64,000 nucleotides of DNA from Amyloporia xantha (taxonomy: Eukaryota > Basidiomycota > Agaricomycetes > Polyporales > Adustoporiaceae): NCBI GenBank assembly GCA_036971615.1, contig JAYKKR010000011.1, positions 1,178,001 to 1,242,000 on the forward strand, written 5' to 3'. The notes beneath the pieces are model-generated. The model saw nothing but the letters and a program-made list of their open reading frames with translations, was not told the DNA's origin and did not search any database. Shown in pieces: positions 10,380 to 20,625 of the stretch; position 1 is the stretch's first letter, and each line of letters starts with the position of its first letter. The position numbers and the translations under genes are program-made.

Positions 10380-11603
10380 ACACCTTCACTGTACCAAATA
10401 TCTCGTGTCTCAGGCTGATGACAGTCCGAAACGCTGGAATATGAACCTTAAGTTCCTAACGCGCATCAGGTGCCCCGTGAACGTTCTAGTTAGGTTAGGC
10501 TTGGTGTAAGTTCACAGCCGATGTCGCCCCTCTCTTCATATTCGCTGAGGAGCATCATTCCACCTTGTGCAAATATCTGTGATTATAAGTCACTTCTATC
10601 TGGCAAGATGTACCCGCTATTCTAGCCCCGGATTGTCTTTGGCCAGAACCCTCCACTGAGGCTCTGCTCGAGGCTTGCCGAGATGGAATTGACGGAGACG
10701 TCGAGGCGCCCACTGTCTGTATTTCCAGACGTTCGAAATATGTGGGATTCACACCCATATGACGACCCGTCCAGGTCCTCTGGTTCCGGCGTGGACAGAA
10801 TCCAGCCCGAAGCTATATTCTGGACAAAACCCGAGGATGTGTTCGACAATGCGCTTGACCATCTTTTCTCTTAGATCGCTCGTGTCATGGTGTCATCAGT
10901 CAAAGGTACGGTCAACGCTCGTAGGGTGAGAAACCTGCATTTATTACGATCGACAGCTTTCAAGAAACGACAGTCTAACGATCAAGTGTCACGACTTCTA
11001 GGATAAGGTGCTTCATCCCCAAGCTTCAAATTCTATGTGATTCTGTGCGCTAACCTTTGTCCGACTTCTGTCACGGTGATCGTGAGCGTCCATCCTCATT
11101 GATATTCATGTTTTGCGCGCCTGTTTCATTGATGTTCACATGCCCCGTACTCATCCGACTATCTAGTCATGCAGAAGGTCTTGTAACGTCGGCGAAAACC
11201 AGCCTAAATGATTTTCAAATAAGATTGGTCAGCTTACCCGCTCATCGCCGTCAAGCTGTGCCGGCGTCCGGTCGCGTCTTTGACTCTGCATACCAATCTC
11301 TCGCGTCTCATGTAGTGCCACGCGGGACCGCTAAACCTCCACAACACAAATGTAATGCAGGTAATCAATGTGGGGCCGTGCGATGCGGATGCTGTGACAA
11401 TTTCGCAACCCTCCGTCGCCGGTGTTGCGTACATCGTGAGACCTGTTTGAGGCGTCTACAGGCATCACTTGTGACTGCTGCACAGACCAATAGCTCCAGT
11501 CGAACCCGTACATTCCATGACAAAGCTGTCCAGGTGAACGCTATTATCCGGTCGACATCGGAACAGTCAACCCGTGTTCTGGCTGCGCACAATCCATATA
11601 ACA
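10380..11603. other. Intergenic, no supported gene
   Basis: About 1.2 kb before NTF2-like gene 2. A 183-codon plus-strand ORF (11057-11608) and overlapping minus-strand ORFs lack recognisable domains or sensible starts and are treated as chance. Confidence 0.45.
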
Positions 11604-11610
11604 TATAAAA
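11604..11610 (+). promoter_or_regulatory. TATA box of NTF2-like gene 2
   Basis: tataaaa, 81 bp before the ATG at 11685, matching the position of the TATA box in the paralogous gene at 5730. Confidence 0.6.
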
Positions 11611-11684
11611 GCGACCACATCTTGCTTCGAATGTCTACAAACTCATTCACCCAAACCCATTCCACATCTTCGAAAGACACTATC

Positions 11685-12282
11685 ATGACGTCTCATCACG
11701 GTCCAGGTCCTGAGATCGTTCCTCTGAGGCTTTGGGTTGAAAACAGCCTGTCAGCTATATTCCAAGCCAAGACAGACGCTGCTTTCGACACTGCGTTTAA
11801 CAATCTCCTCGCTCACGATGCTCGCATCACCGTGAACGGAAACCCGGTCACTCGTGAAGAGTACAAGCAGAGACTGCAGGGCGAGAAGGGGACCACTTTG
11901 GCGACTCCGGAACTTTCGTTTAACGGAGCCGTGGAAGTGTCCAGCGATAAGACTCATCCTGAAAATGTACGGGTCTCTCTAAACTGCCACGGTTCTGCTG
12001 ATGCTGACTTGGTATCTGTGGCCGTAGGCTGGATCAGTTGGTCTCTTCTATACAGCAATTGTCTACCACGCCTACAAGATTCACGACGCCCTGGCTTCTA
12101 GCACCATTCACTCCTCTTTGAACGTGACGTAAGCAGTTGCCAGTTCTCTCGTCAATTTTTCCCGTCTGAAGTGTCCCCCTGGTAGTGTGGTCACCGTCGG
12201 GGAGGGCGTTATCCCCGATCGCAAGGTCACTACCCTTGACGAAGTCGTCACGGAGGAAGCCAATCCCGTTGAGTACAAATGA
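11685..12282 (+). CDS. Small NTF2-like (SnoaL-like) protein, copy 2
   Basis: Exons 11685-11966, 12028-12128 and 12186-12282 encode 159 residues. Motifs parallel copy 1: 'GPGPEIVPLRLWVENSLSA', 'FDTAFNNLLAHDARITVNG', 'ELSFNGAVEV', 'AGSVGLFYTAIVYHAYKI', 'SLNVTVV' and 'IPDRKVTTLDEVV'. Exon 1 (282 nt), exon 2 (101 nt) and all intron phases are the same as in copy 1 at 5730, while introns and the C-terminal tail differ. The start is set by that comparison; an in-frame ATG at 11631 would add 18 residues absent from copy 1. Function unknown. Confidence 0.82.
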
Positions 12283-13331
12283 TCGGCGATACTGCCAGGC
12301 ACCGACGTATGAAGCCAAGCTATAGTTACCAGCTCATGTATCAGCGAATGTTGGATCTAATGTATATGTTCTCTTAACAATGACAACTCTAGTTAATGGC
12401 ATTTGTATAATCGACGCGCTAATGGCAATTACATTTTTAACACCGACAGCACATGTTACGCATGAAGGGTGTCCGAATGGTTTCGACTTCGAAAATATCC
12501 GAGTCCACTGAGTGATACCTGGGTCGATTATCAAATTCAAGTTGACGGAATATTGCTACTCGTCTACTATGGAATTGAAATCGCCAATGATGTTACCTGT
12601 ATGGACGGGAACTTCCAGTTCTACATATGATTGCACAATTACGGACCACCAAAGTCAACCAGTCTGGACGACTACTAGTATCAAAATCGACTTTTGTGAT
12701 TATGGAGGAGTGCTCAATAATTTTTTCGCAATCTCATTTGGCATCACTCATTTTCGCTTTTAGCACCAACGGGACGTCCCGCTTCCAGAACTGCGAAAAG
12801 TGCCAATAACGAATCACATGTACAGTGCGTCATTATTATTAGAGCCTATGGTTATATTTGTATGAGCCAATGCATCAGTAAATCGTAAAAATAACACAGA
12901 ATAAAGCGACTTAGGCTTCTGATGAGCTGATTTTGATGTTGTTGTCTAGTAAGATTCGAGCCAAAATATTGTGGCTTACTAGTAGCCAAGACGTTGTAGG
13001 AAAATAAAGTCTCGTGAGACGTTTCCTGGCACCGTGACCTCCCTGAGTCGGAATTTGGAGTCGGAATTTCTCAGAAAATTCTCATTCGAGCTGGGGAGAA
13101 CTCGTTGACTTTGGTTTCAGTGGAGCGGAAAGCGACACAAGCTGCTTGCCTCTCGCCGGTATTAGGCCAACAAGGGCGCAGGCCATCCACAAGCATAACG
13201 AAATCCATGAGAAAAATTGTAACATGGTGATTGTCAATCTTATTGGAGGGGAACAGAAGTAATTCGACCACCGCAATCTGCTAACTCGAGGCCTATACTG
13301 GTGGTAATTGTAATACTGTCCGAACATTTAC
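12283..13331. other. Intergenic between convergent genes, no supported gene
   Basis: AT-rich spacer between NTF2-like gene 2 (+) and the expansin-like gene (-). Only short ORFs. Confidence 0.45.
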
Positions 13332-13925
13332 TTAAGGAGAGAAATCCTTGTTCATGAAGTGCCACTCCACCTGAATAACTCCCTGAGAAAGGGGAGCACC
13401 GAGTGACTCGAATAGGGAGGGGCTCAGGTCTGAAAGTAGATATGAAGAACAATGTTAGCCATCCGATTGGCTTATAATCATGATTGCCACCGACCGATGT
13501 CATATTCGCCGCATCCCTCGCATTCGTCGCGGGTCTTGCCATACTGGCTAACACCGTTGGCGGTGTTCGTGATTTGCATCCACTTGGATATGAACCAGCA
13601 TTAGCCAAGTGAAGTTTACTTGCGGGAACAATGACTTACCTGGTTGCAGTTACCCCCGCTCCCATAAATCAGGTGGGAAATAGCGACGACGGGGTCGCTG
13701 TTGCTATCAGTATATCCACAGGCACCAAGACCGGTTTCATAGTAGGTAGCCTAAGCATAAATATCAGTAACAGGATCCATGTTCGAATGTCAATAAGTAG
13801 GTTGTACTCACTTGACCATCGTGGGTGACACGCTTGCTGAGCGTCGCGTCGCCCGACGTGGGAGATGCGAATGCCGTGGAAACAAGTGCGCAAAGCGCAA
13901 TGGAGAGGACTGCAAAGCGGGACAT
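13332..13925 (-). CDS. Secreted double-psi beta-barrel (expansin/RlpA-like) protein, copy 1
   Basis: Four exons (13812-13925, 13640-13750, 13495-13582, 13332-13429) encode 136 residues. A signal peptide 'MSRFAVLSIALCALVSTAFA' is followed by a probable KEX2 site (KR) and then a domain with 'GLGACGYTDSNSDPVVAIS', paired cysteines, 'TRDECEGC' and 'DLSPSLFESLGAPL', ending 'VEWHFM'. This is the pattern of small fungal RlpA-like double-psi beta-barrel proteins related to expansins and plant natriuretic peptides; these are usually extracellular and often lack proven enzyme activity. The gene at 38260-38853 is a close paralogue in the opposite orientation with the first three exon lengths identical (114, 111, 88 nt). 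Confidence 0.88.
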
Positions 13926-14030
13926 TGCGATTAGGAGATTTGCGAGTACGAAGTTCTGTGAGAGCTGTTCTGCAATACAGAGGATAGGAAGAGGCTGAAG
14001 GAGTACAGATCTCTAGCATTGCTGGAGGCC
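13926..14030 (-). promoter_or_regulatory. 5' leader of expansin-like gene 1
   Basis: On the minus strand it contains 'tactccttcagcctctt', also found in the leader of the paralogue near 38178-38195. The conservation suggests the whole promoter-leader was duplicated with the gene. Confidence 0.5.
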
Positions 14031-14039
14031 CCTTTATAT
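14031..14039 (-). promoter_or_regulatory. TATA box of expansin-like gene 1
   Basis: Minus-strand tataaagggg lies about 110 bp before the ATG at 13925. The paralogue has tataaaaggg at the same distance. Confidence 0.6.
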
Positions 14040-14883
14040 TGCATGTAGACGCTGCAGCTCCCTTCCGCCGCGGGTTTCTTCTATAGAAAGTGAAACGTGA
14101 TGTCAAAGCACATATGAGCGTCACCAGAAGGAGGATCACTGTGCCGTACTATGGATCCGAGCGCGCCCACAGCCAGTATCGCGAAAAACCACAACTTCGC
14201 GATGCATAGGGTCAGCAAAATAGCGCACAATAAACTTAGATGAAACAGTCCGACTGGAAAACGGGAGATGGAGTGGATACCATTGAACTTCCGACCTGGC
14301 AAATTCGAAGTTCGAATTTGCCTTGTCAGTGCCCTGGAGTATCGGCTTCGCATCGGTAGTACCAGGCGACAAAGGTTTGGCATGAAGGGTAGTCATGCAT
14401 ACGAGCACCCTTGGCAGACATACTGCAAACTCGGGGAGGCGGAAAGGTCATTCTTCAATACTTTGGTCCAAAAAACATCGACTGCACCAGAAGTTCCATT
14501 GACTCGGGTCACTGCAATGCATGGCGCGCTCGAATGCAGTGAACAGCATCCTAGCGGCTGGAGCAAAGGCGGGCCGGCACTCGAATAATCAAAGAATGCT
14601 TCACCCCGGTGAAACAATCCGACGACAGAGGCGAGATGAATTATTGACCCATATAGCAAGAATATTGTTGTCACGACAATCTAATGGTGCGTTCATGCAG
14701 GAATTGACCTTGGAACATGTTATTGGGATCGACAGCCCAGATATTTAGGACACTGAGCTGAAGATTGATAGGTACAGCAGCAATGGCCAGCAGCATCTTC
14801 ATGATTTAAAACAACGAAGCAACGAAAGAGGTCTTCCAGGAAAACTTGGTAAAAACAAGGGTCGAGCGCTAGTGAGCTTTGGC
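14040..14883. other. Intergenic, no supported gene
   Basis: Short overlapping ORFs on both strands without recognisable features. An 11-bp palindrome-like stretch 'gaagttcgaatttgc' is near 14306. Confidence 0.4.
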
Positions 14884-15257
14884 GCAGAGGACAAAAGCGC
14901 GCAGGGGTGATCTTGTAAATGAAGATCCGGGATAAGCGGAGGGCGATCAAATATGAACAACCAGAACTCTGAACCGCACATTATTGCTATCTAAACAGCA
15001 CATTATTGCTATCTGAACCGCACATTATATTGCCATCTGAACCGCACATTATTGCTATCTGAAATGAACCGCACATTCAAACAACCAGAACTCTGAACCG
15101 CACATGAACCGCACATTTAAACAACCAGAACTCTGAACCGCACATTATTGCTATCTGAACCGCACATGAACCGCACACTCAGAGGACAAAAGCGCGCAGG
15201 GGTGATCTTGTAAATGAAGATCCGGGATAAGCGGAGGCCGATCAAATATGAACAACC
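14884..15257. repeat. 75-bp direct repeat flanking a cluster of gaaccgcacatt repeats
   Basis: A 75-bp block beginning agaggacaaaagcgcgcagg occurs at 14884-14960 and again at 15181-15257 with about one mismatch. Between them are about ten copies of gaaccgcacatt, mostly followed by attgctatct. The arrangement looks like local duplication of a short tandem array. Confidence 0.75.
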
Positions 15258-15429
15258 CTCCCTCCCCCTATAAGGTCACAATCTCAGAGTCTGCCTACGG
15301 GAAACAACATTATTGCTGTCAGATTTGAACAAGGGTCACACCCTATATCGGTACAGTTATCTCGCAGAGGATAATTACAGTAGACGAACCGTGTAAGATT
15401 GGCTGGACATCAGTCTAGAGGGAATTGTA

Positions 15430-15455
15430 TCTTAGCGAGGTACGAACGACGTCTA
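15430..15455 (-). repeat. Copia 3' LTR, distal 26 bp
   Basis: Identical to 35696-35721, the end of the 5' LTR that touches the primer-binding site. It is separated from the rest of the 3' LTR (22583-22901) by a 7.1-kb insertion; 26 + 319 bp equals the 345 bp of the intact LTR. Confidence 0.88.
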
Positions 15456-15570
15456 GTCATCAGTACTTTCGACATTGGCCTGACACCCTGACAGCCCTGA
15501 CAAAAAAATGTAAATTGCCTAAAATGGAAATTTTGCAAATTTGACTGAGAGCTTAGCACACCCTGACCTG

Positions 15571-16140
15571 TGTCACGAGTTGACATCGAGCGTTTCTTCC
15601 TTTCTATATACGGACGATTTTCTCCTCTTACTCATCGTTATTTTCCCCTCTTATTCGAAACGGCCATTCTACTGTACACACAGCAAGCTCCCTGTTCATG
15701 GACTTAGACGCGTCGACCATTACAGGTCACATGTTCCCTTCCCACGGACTCCGTCCCGCCTTCCCTTTACGGACGTTTACTTAAGCACGATGCCAGCCGA
15801 CCTCGGGCCCCGCCGGGCTCCGCTCACGACATCACTTATGACTCATAGCCTGCTTACTCAGGCTGCGCACAGACCACCTGCGCACGGACCATGTAGATAG
15901 CCTGCCCTGAACTCTTGTAGTATATAAGTAGCACGCCTCTGCCTGGGGACTTCAGTTTCGACCTCTTGTCCCTAGGTAAGCCAAGCTTGCCTGTACCTAC
16001 TTACCTTTACTTACGTTTATTTATCTTGTCCCTAGCCTTAGACTTGAGCATAGCTCGTCATCGCTTCGATAAGACCTAGTCGAACGCCCTCGGCCGTTTA
16101 GGTTTGTTCTTCCCCTGTCGCTTGACTCTAAGTCGCGACA
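15571..16140 (+). repeat. Gypsy 5' LTR
   Basis: 570 bp, begins tgtcacgag and ends gtcgcgaca. U3 runs to about 15953; TATA box at 15921; R begins at about 15954. Confidence 0.92.
15921..15964 (+). promoter_or_regulatory. Gypsy LTR promoter and self-primer at the mRNA 5' end
   Basis: tatataa at 15921-15927 lies 33 bp before agtttcgacct (15954-15964). These 11 nt are the exact reverse complement of 16143-16153, just past the LTR. This is the arrangement of Tf1-like self-primed elements, so the likely transcription start is A15954. Confidence 0.75.
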
Positions 16141-16142
16141 TT

Positions 16143-16153
16143 AGGTCGAAACT
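16143..16153 (+). other. Gypsy primer-binding site complementary to its own mRNA 5' end
   Basis: aggtcgaaact begins 2 nt after the 5' LTR and pairs perfectly with 15954-15964. It has no resemblance to a tRNA 3' end. In Tf1 the first 11 nt of the transcript fold back and, after RNase H cleavage, prime reverse transcription; the length match of exactly 11 supports the same mechanism. Confidence 0.75.
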
Positions 16154-16514
16154 CCCCATCGCCGCCGGCGTTCACACTTTTCATTATCCCTTTCCATAGG
16201 TTGGGTGGTGCGCACCTTTACTATACTTCAATTACCGTTACCATACAAAGTCGGGAACTCGGTGCTCGTGTCGCCATCCCCCGCACGTAGACACATCGCC
16301 ACCTCGTAGTGGAACGAGCTTTCAGAGACTGCACTTCAGTGGGCGTCTCTTGTTGGGTTGACCAACGCGTGGTCTAGATTCCTGCAGCGAAATAATCAAA
16401 GGCTGTACTGGGTCCCACGTGAATTGCGAACCACTCGGGGTTCTCTTGGGCGCCGTAGATACGTAGTCAAACGGTCTTCTTTACGTACGCGCACCTCCCC
16501 TTCCTCCCTCCATC

Positions 16515-18014
16515 GTGGCAGAAGAACTCCACTGTCACGGACTCGTTCACGCCTTCGACACCCAGGACCAAACCGATTGTTACTTCGAGGAAAACAACTG
16601 GTTCGACTGCCCCCGACAACCGTGTCCAAATCGAACCCCGCGCTCTATCACTGAGCCCTCCCCGAATAATCGATTTGTTCCTATCCGGCGTGTCCAACAC
16701 CCCGCAGGACCCAGGAGCGAGCACGCTTCACTCTCACGTCACACCACCCCCGCTCCCTCTCGACCTGCCACCCCTGGCTCATCTATTCCTCGACCTGGCG
16801 GCAGCGTTAGCCGCAGCCAAAGTCAAGAAGGAGGAGTCTCCCATCTCCCTACTCCCCCTGTCTCGCGAGCGAATCCACCTGCGGGAACCCAAAGAGGAGT
16901 CGCGCAGCCCGAGTCTACGCAGCCGACAGTCCCTGTCGTATCTCAGCCCGTCACCTCCGCCCCGTCGTCGGCGCCGCGCGGCCGTCAAACCACCCGTCCT
17001 ACCCCGCGTCACACGACCGCTTCGCAGCAACAACCACCGCCTCCGCCCTCGCAGCAAACTACGACCTCCCCCGCAACGATAATGGCCGTAGACAAAGGCA
17101 TTGCGAAGCTTCTCCTTCCCCAACGCTACGATGGCGAGAGCGTTGTAGAATGTAAACGGTACCTCGCCCAACTCTCGGAGTATCTCGACTACAATACGGA
17201 TCTAGCTTCCGTCAAGCTACAGGTCCAGGTCGCGATCAGTCTTCTCGACGGAAAAGCCCGCGAATGGGGCACTCCTTTCCTGGCGGACTACGTAGCTGGC
17301 CGAACCCCTTTCGCCACACGTAAGGCCTTCACCGACGCCTTCACCGCTCGTTTCGGACATCTCGACGATGCAGCCGCTGCACAAGTCGAGCTAACCAAAG
17401 TCTGCGCTCGAAATTTGCGAGACTCGAGGACTGCCGCACAGTTCTCCGCTCAATTCAAGGGTCCGGCGGATCGTTCTGGCTACGGAAAGCTAGAACTCCG
17501 TGACAAGTACCTTAGCGGCATCCCCTCGCGCATCTACCGCAAAATCGAGCTCGAACCCTTCGACGACTGGATTAGCGCCGAAAAACGAGTCCTCGCAGTA
17601 GAACAGATCCTCGACATAAGCCGCGCGCGCCGTCCGGATCTCAATATGTTTGCTCGTGGTGGGGCTCGTACGTCGCAAGGTCGCCAGCAGACCGCCGCTT
17701 CTTCTTCTACTATCGCGGCTGCTGGTGATGGAAAATTTAACGGCTCCTGCTACGGATGCGGGAAACCGGGGTATCGTCGAAAGGACTGTCCTACCTGCAA
17801 GGACAAACCTTACACTCCGCGCCAGGGTGTGCGAGCTACGGTTGCTGCAAGCGCAGCAACGCCAAGCGCTCAGCCCGAACAGGCACAAGTTGTGCAGCAG
17901 ACACCGGGAGATCTCTCGGCTATGTTAGCGTCTGTGTCTGCGTTGGCCAATGAGGTGAAGTCCATGCGGGAGGAACTGGGGCAGTATCGCGCGATGAAAG
18001 AGGAGCGTTTTTAA
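16515..18014 (+). CDS. Gypsy Gag
   Basis: 499 residues. A Pro/Ser/Thr-rich N-terminal region (about 1-190) precedes a Retrotrans_gag-type helical domain (about 190-350, with 'LLLPQRYDGESVVECKRYL' and 'EWGTPFLADYVAG'), then a zinc knuckle near residue 415, then a helix. The knuckle reads CYGCGKPGYRRKDC, so the usual His of CCHC is Tyr. An in-frame ATG at 17082 starts exactly at the helical domain and could be the true start. The stop TAA at 18012-18014 follows TTT, and pol continues in the -1 frame. Confidence 0.85.
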   Translation: MAEELHCHGLVHAFDTQDQTDCYFEENNWFDCPRQPCPNRTPRSITEPSPNNRFVPIRRVQHPAGPRSEHASLSRHTTPAPSRPATPGSSIPRPGGSVSRSQSQEGGVSHLPTPPVSRANPPAGTQRGVAQPESTQPTVPVVSQPVTSAPSSAPRGRQTTRPTPRHTTASQQQPPPPPSQQTTTSPATIMAVDKGIAKLLLPQRYDGESVVECKRYLAQLSEYLDYNTDLASVKLQVQVAISLLDGKAREWGTPFLADYVAGRTPFATRKAFTDAFTARFGHLDDAAAAQVELTKVCARNLRDSRTAAQFSAQFKGPADRSGYGKLELRDKYLSGIPSRIYRKIELEPFDDWISAEKRVLAVEQILDISRARRPDLNMFARGGARTSQGRQQTAASSSTIAAAGDGKFNGSCYGCGKPGYRRKDCPTCKDKPYTPRQGVRATVAASAATPSAQPEQAQVVQQTPGDLSAMLASVSALANEVKSMREELGQYRAMKEERF

Positions 18015-20338
18015 TACGGTCCACGCTTGCTGCCGCGCGCGCTGGACCCGTTACGAATCGATTTTCTGTACTACAAGCTGCAAATGTTTACGAAATAGAT
18101 CACGGTTCTCAACATTTCCACATTCCGATACAGTTAATTGGCGAAAGACGGCAGAAAGAAGTAGTAGCCATGGTGGACAGCGGTGCCACCACGAAGTTTA
18201 TCCATAAGCGATTCATCCAAGAGAACAACGTACGAACACGGAAGTTGGGGCGCCCCATTCCGCTATATAACATCGATGGATCGCTCAACAAGAACGGAAG
18301 CATCACGGACGTAGCCGTGCTACAGATGCAGATAGGAGACCATATTGAGAAGATGGTATTTACGGTAACAGACATCGGGCCTGAAGACGTTATAATCGGG
18401 CTCGATTGGCTTCGCGAGCATAACCCTGATATTGATTGGGAGAGTGGCTCGTTCAAACTAGATAGGTGCCCTGAGGCGTGTCAAGCCCGAAAGGTTGGCC
18501 AGACGGAACAAGCAGCGTCTACGCGTGATACGGGGGACAGGCCCACGGCGCAGAAACGTTTGCGGAAAGCCAAATGGTCAACCAAGGGCAAGATACGTAG
18601 TAAGGTATCACCTGAGGAGGAACCAGAGTTGGATCCAACGGTCGAATGGGACGAAGACGACCTTCTTGAAGCCTGGGAGCGTGGTGTCAACCTCCCTGGT
18701 GCTCCACAACTGTATGTTGCAGCAGGACATACCTACTCACAAGTCCTTGCTGAAGAGGAGTACAAGAAGCGAGAAGTCAAAAGCGTCGAGGAAATGGTGC
18801 CGGAAAAGTTTCACGAGTTCTTGAAGGTCTTCTCCAAAGAAGCCTCGGAACGGCTTCCGGAACATAAACCTTATGATCATGCTATAGAGCTGATTCCTGA
18901 CGCAAAAACGTTCCATTCGAGGGTATACCCTCTGTCGCACAACGAACAAGGCGAGTTAGACAAGTTCCTCAAGGAGCAGTTAGCCAAAGGTTATATACGG
19001 GAATCGAAGTCGCCTATATCCTCTCCCTTCTTCTTCATCAAAAAGAAGGATGGATCGCTTCGACCCGTACAGGACTACCGACGGCTTAACGAGATCACGA
19101 TCAAAAATCGCTACCCGCTCCCATTGATCTCCGAACTTGTCGACAAACTCAAAGGCGCCTCGATCTTTACAAAGTTCGACATCCGATGGGGGTATAATAA
19201 CGTACGGATCAAACTCGGGGACGAATGGAAGGCTGCGTTTGTAACTAATCGAGGGTTGTATGAACCATCGGTTATGTTCTTCGGTCTCACCAATTCTCCG
19301 GCGACCTTCCAAGCAATGATGAATGACATCTTCGGAGATCTCATTGCAGAAGGAAAACTCACGGTATATCTCGATGACATTCTCATCTTTTCTACAGACA
19401 AGCTGGAGCATGAGAAAGTTACCCGTGAGGTATTACGTCGCCTTCAGGAAAACGATCTCTTCCTGAAACCGGAGAAGTGCGAGTGGGATGTTCCTAAAAC
19501 AGACTATTTAGGCATGATCGTAGGGAATGGTGAAGTGGCGATGGATCCTGCAAAGATCCGCGGAGTCATGGAGTGGCCCACCCCTCGGAATGTTAAAGAC
19601 ATTCAAAAGTTCCGAGGGTTTGCCAACTTCTATCGTCGCTTCATCAAGGATTTTGCAAAAATCACGCAACCCCTTGATCGTCTAACTGGGAACGTACCCT
19701 GGCAGTGGGGTGAGGAAGAGCAGTCTGCATTCGAGGAGCTGAAACGCTGCTTTAGCACCACGCCTGTCTTAGCACTGTATGACCAAAACCGGGAAACGCG
19801 GCTAGAGGTGGACGCCTCTGGGTACGCAACCGGTGGCGTACTTTCGCAAAAGCAGGAAGATGGCAAGTGGCATCCGGTGGCTTACCGATCTCGGGGTATG
19901 GATTCGGCCCAACGTAATTACGAGATCTACGACAAGGAGATGTTAGCGATAATCGAAGCGTTGGAGGACTGGCGTCACTACCTCGAGGGTTGTCCTAACA
20001 CGTTCGAGATCCTTTCGGATCATAAGAACCTCGAGTATTGGCGCACAGCTCAGCATCTCACGCGACGGCAAGCAAGATGGGCTCTATATCTGTCCCGCTT
20101 CGATTTCACTATCACTCACAAGTCGGGCAAGTCAAATGGAAAGGCTGACGCCTTGTCTCGTCGCCCAGACCTACAGGTTGGAGATGACGATGACAACGTG
20201 GATCAGATTGTCCTGAAACCGGAACAGTTCCGCATTTCCTCCACGCAGCGTGGGCATGCAGCAGTTGTGGCAGATCGATCGCTGCTAAAGCGTATTCGAG
20301 AATGTTCGGACAAGGACCGGAGGTGGCGGACGCCCTAG
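18015..20338 (+). CDS. Gypsy Pol part 1: protease, reverse transcriptase, RNase H
   Basis: The frame is open from the end of gag, -1 relative to it; the first ATG (18170) falls on the protease motif 'MVDSGATTKF', so translation must enter upstream by frameshift or reinitiation. Domains: aspartic protease (D-S-G), a linker, RT with 'SPFFFIKKKDGSLRPVQDYR', 'NSPATFQAMM' and 'TVYLDDILIF', then RNase H with 'LEVDASGYATGG', 'YEIYDKEMLAI' and 'LSDHKNLEYW'. All catalytic Asp/Glu residues are visible. The frame breaks near 20318 by loss of one base in a C run, and the annotated stop at 20338 is a consequence of that shift. Confidence 0.9.
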
Positions 20339-20625
20339 AAAAGATTCAGAATCTAGGCCCGCCCGGCTACAACGTGACTTCACCGAGTGGAATGCCGAGC
20401 AAGGGCTTCTGCTGTTTCGAGGGTGCGTTTACGTCCCAAAGAACGCAGAGCTGCGGCGGGATATTGTCAAAATCCACCACGACGCACCTGCAGCCGGTCA
20501 CCCCGGGCGAGCCAAAACCCTCGAGTTAGTATCGCGAAACTATTGGTGGCCGGGAATGTCCAAATTTGTCAACGAGTACGTAAGCACCTGCGACACGTGC
20601 AACCGTACCAAGACATTCCCGCTAA
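20318..20625 (+). pseudogene. Gypsy Pol region with three frameshifts (integrase zinc-finger domain)
   Basis: Pol continues in three frames in turn. After about 20318 it reads 'VADALEKIQNLG'. After about 20362 it reads the HHCC zinc-binding domain ('IHHDAPAAGHPGRAKTLEL', 'CDTCNRTKT'). After about 20622 it joins the integrase core frame. Each change is what a single missing base would give, at C-, GC- and A-rich spots. The zinc ligands themselves are intact. Confidence 0.8.

Noticed and set aside
11057..11608. 183-codon plus-strand ORF upstream of NTF2-like gene 2
   Set aside because: No domain, no conservation with the paralogous upstream region, and it overlaps the TATA box and leader of the real gene.
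16141..16160. tRNA primer-binding site for the Gypsy element
   Set aside because: The sequence lacks a TGG start and does not resemble a tRNA 3' end, whereas it pairs perfectly with the element's own 5' RNA end.
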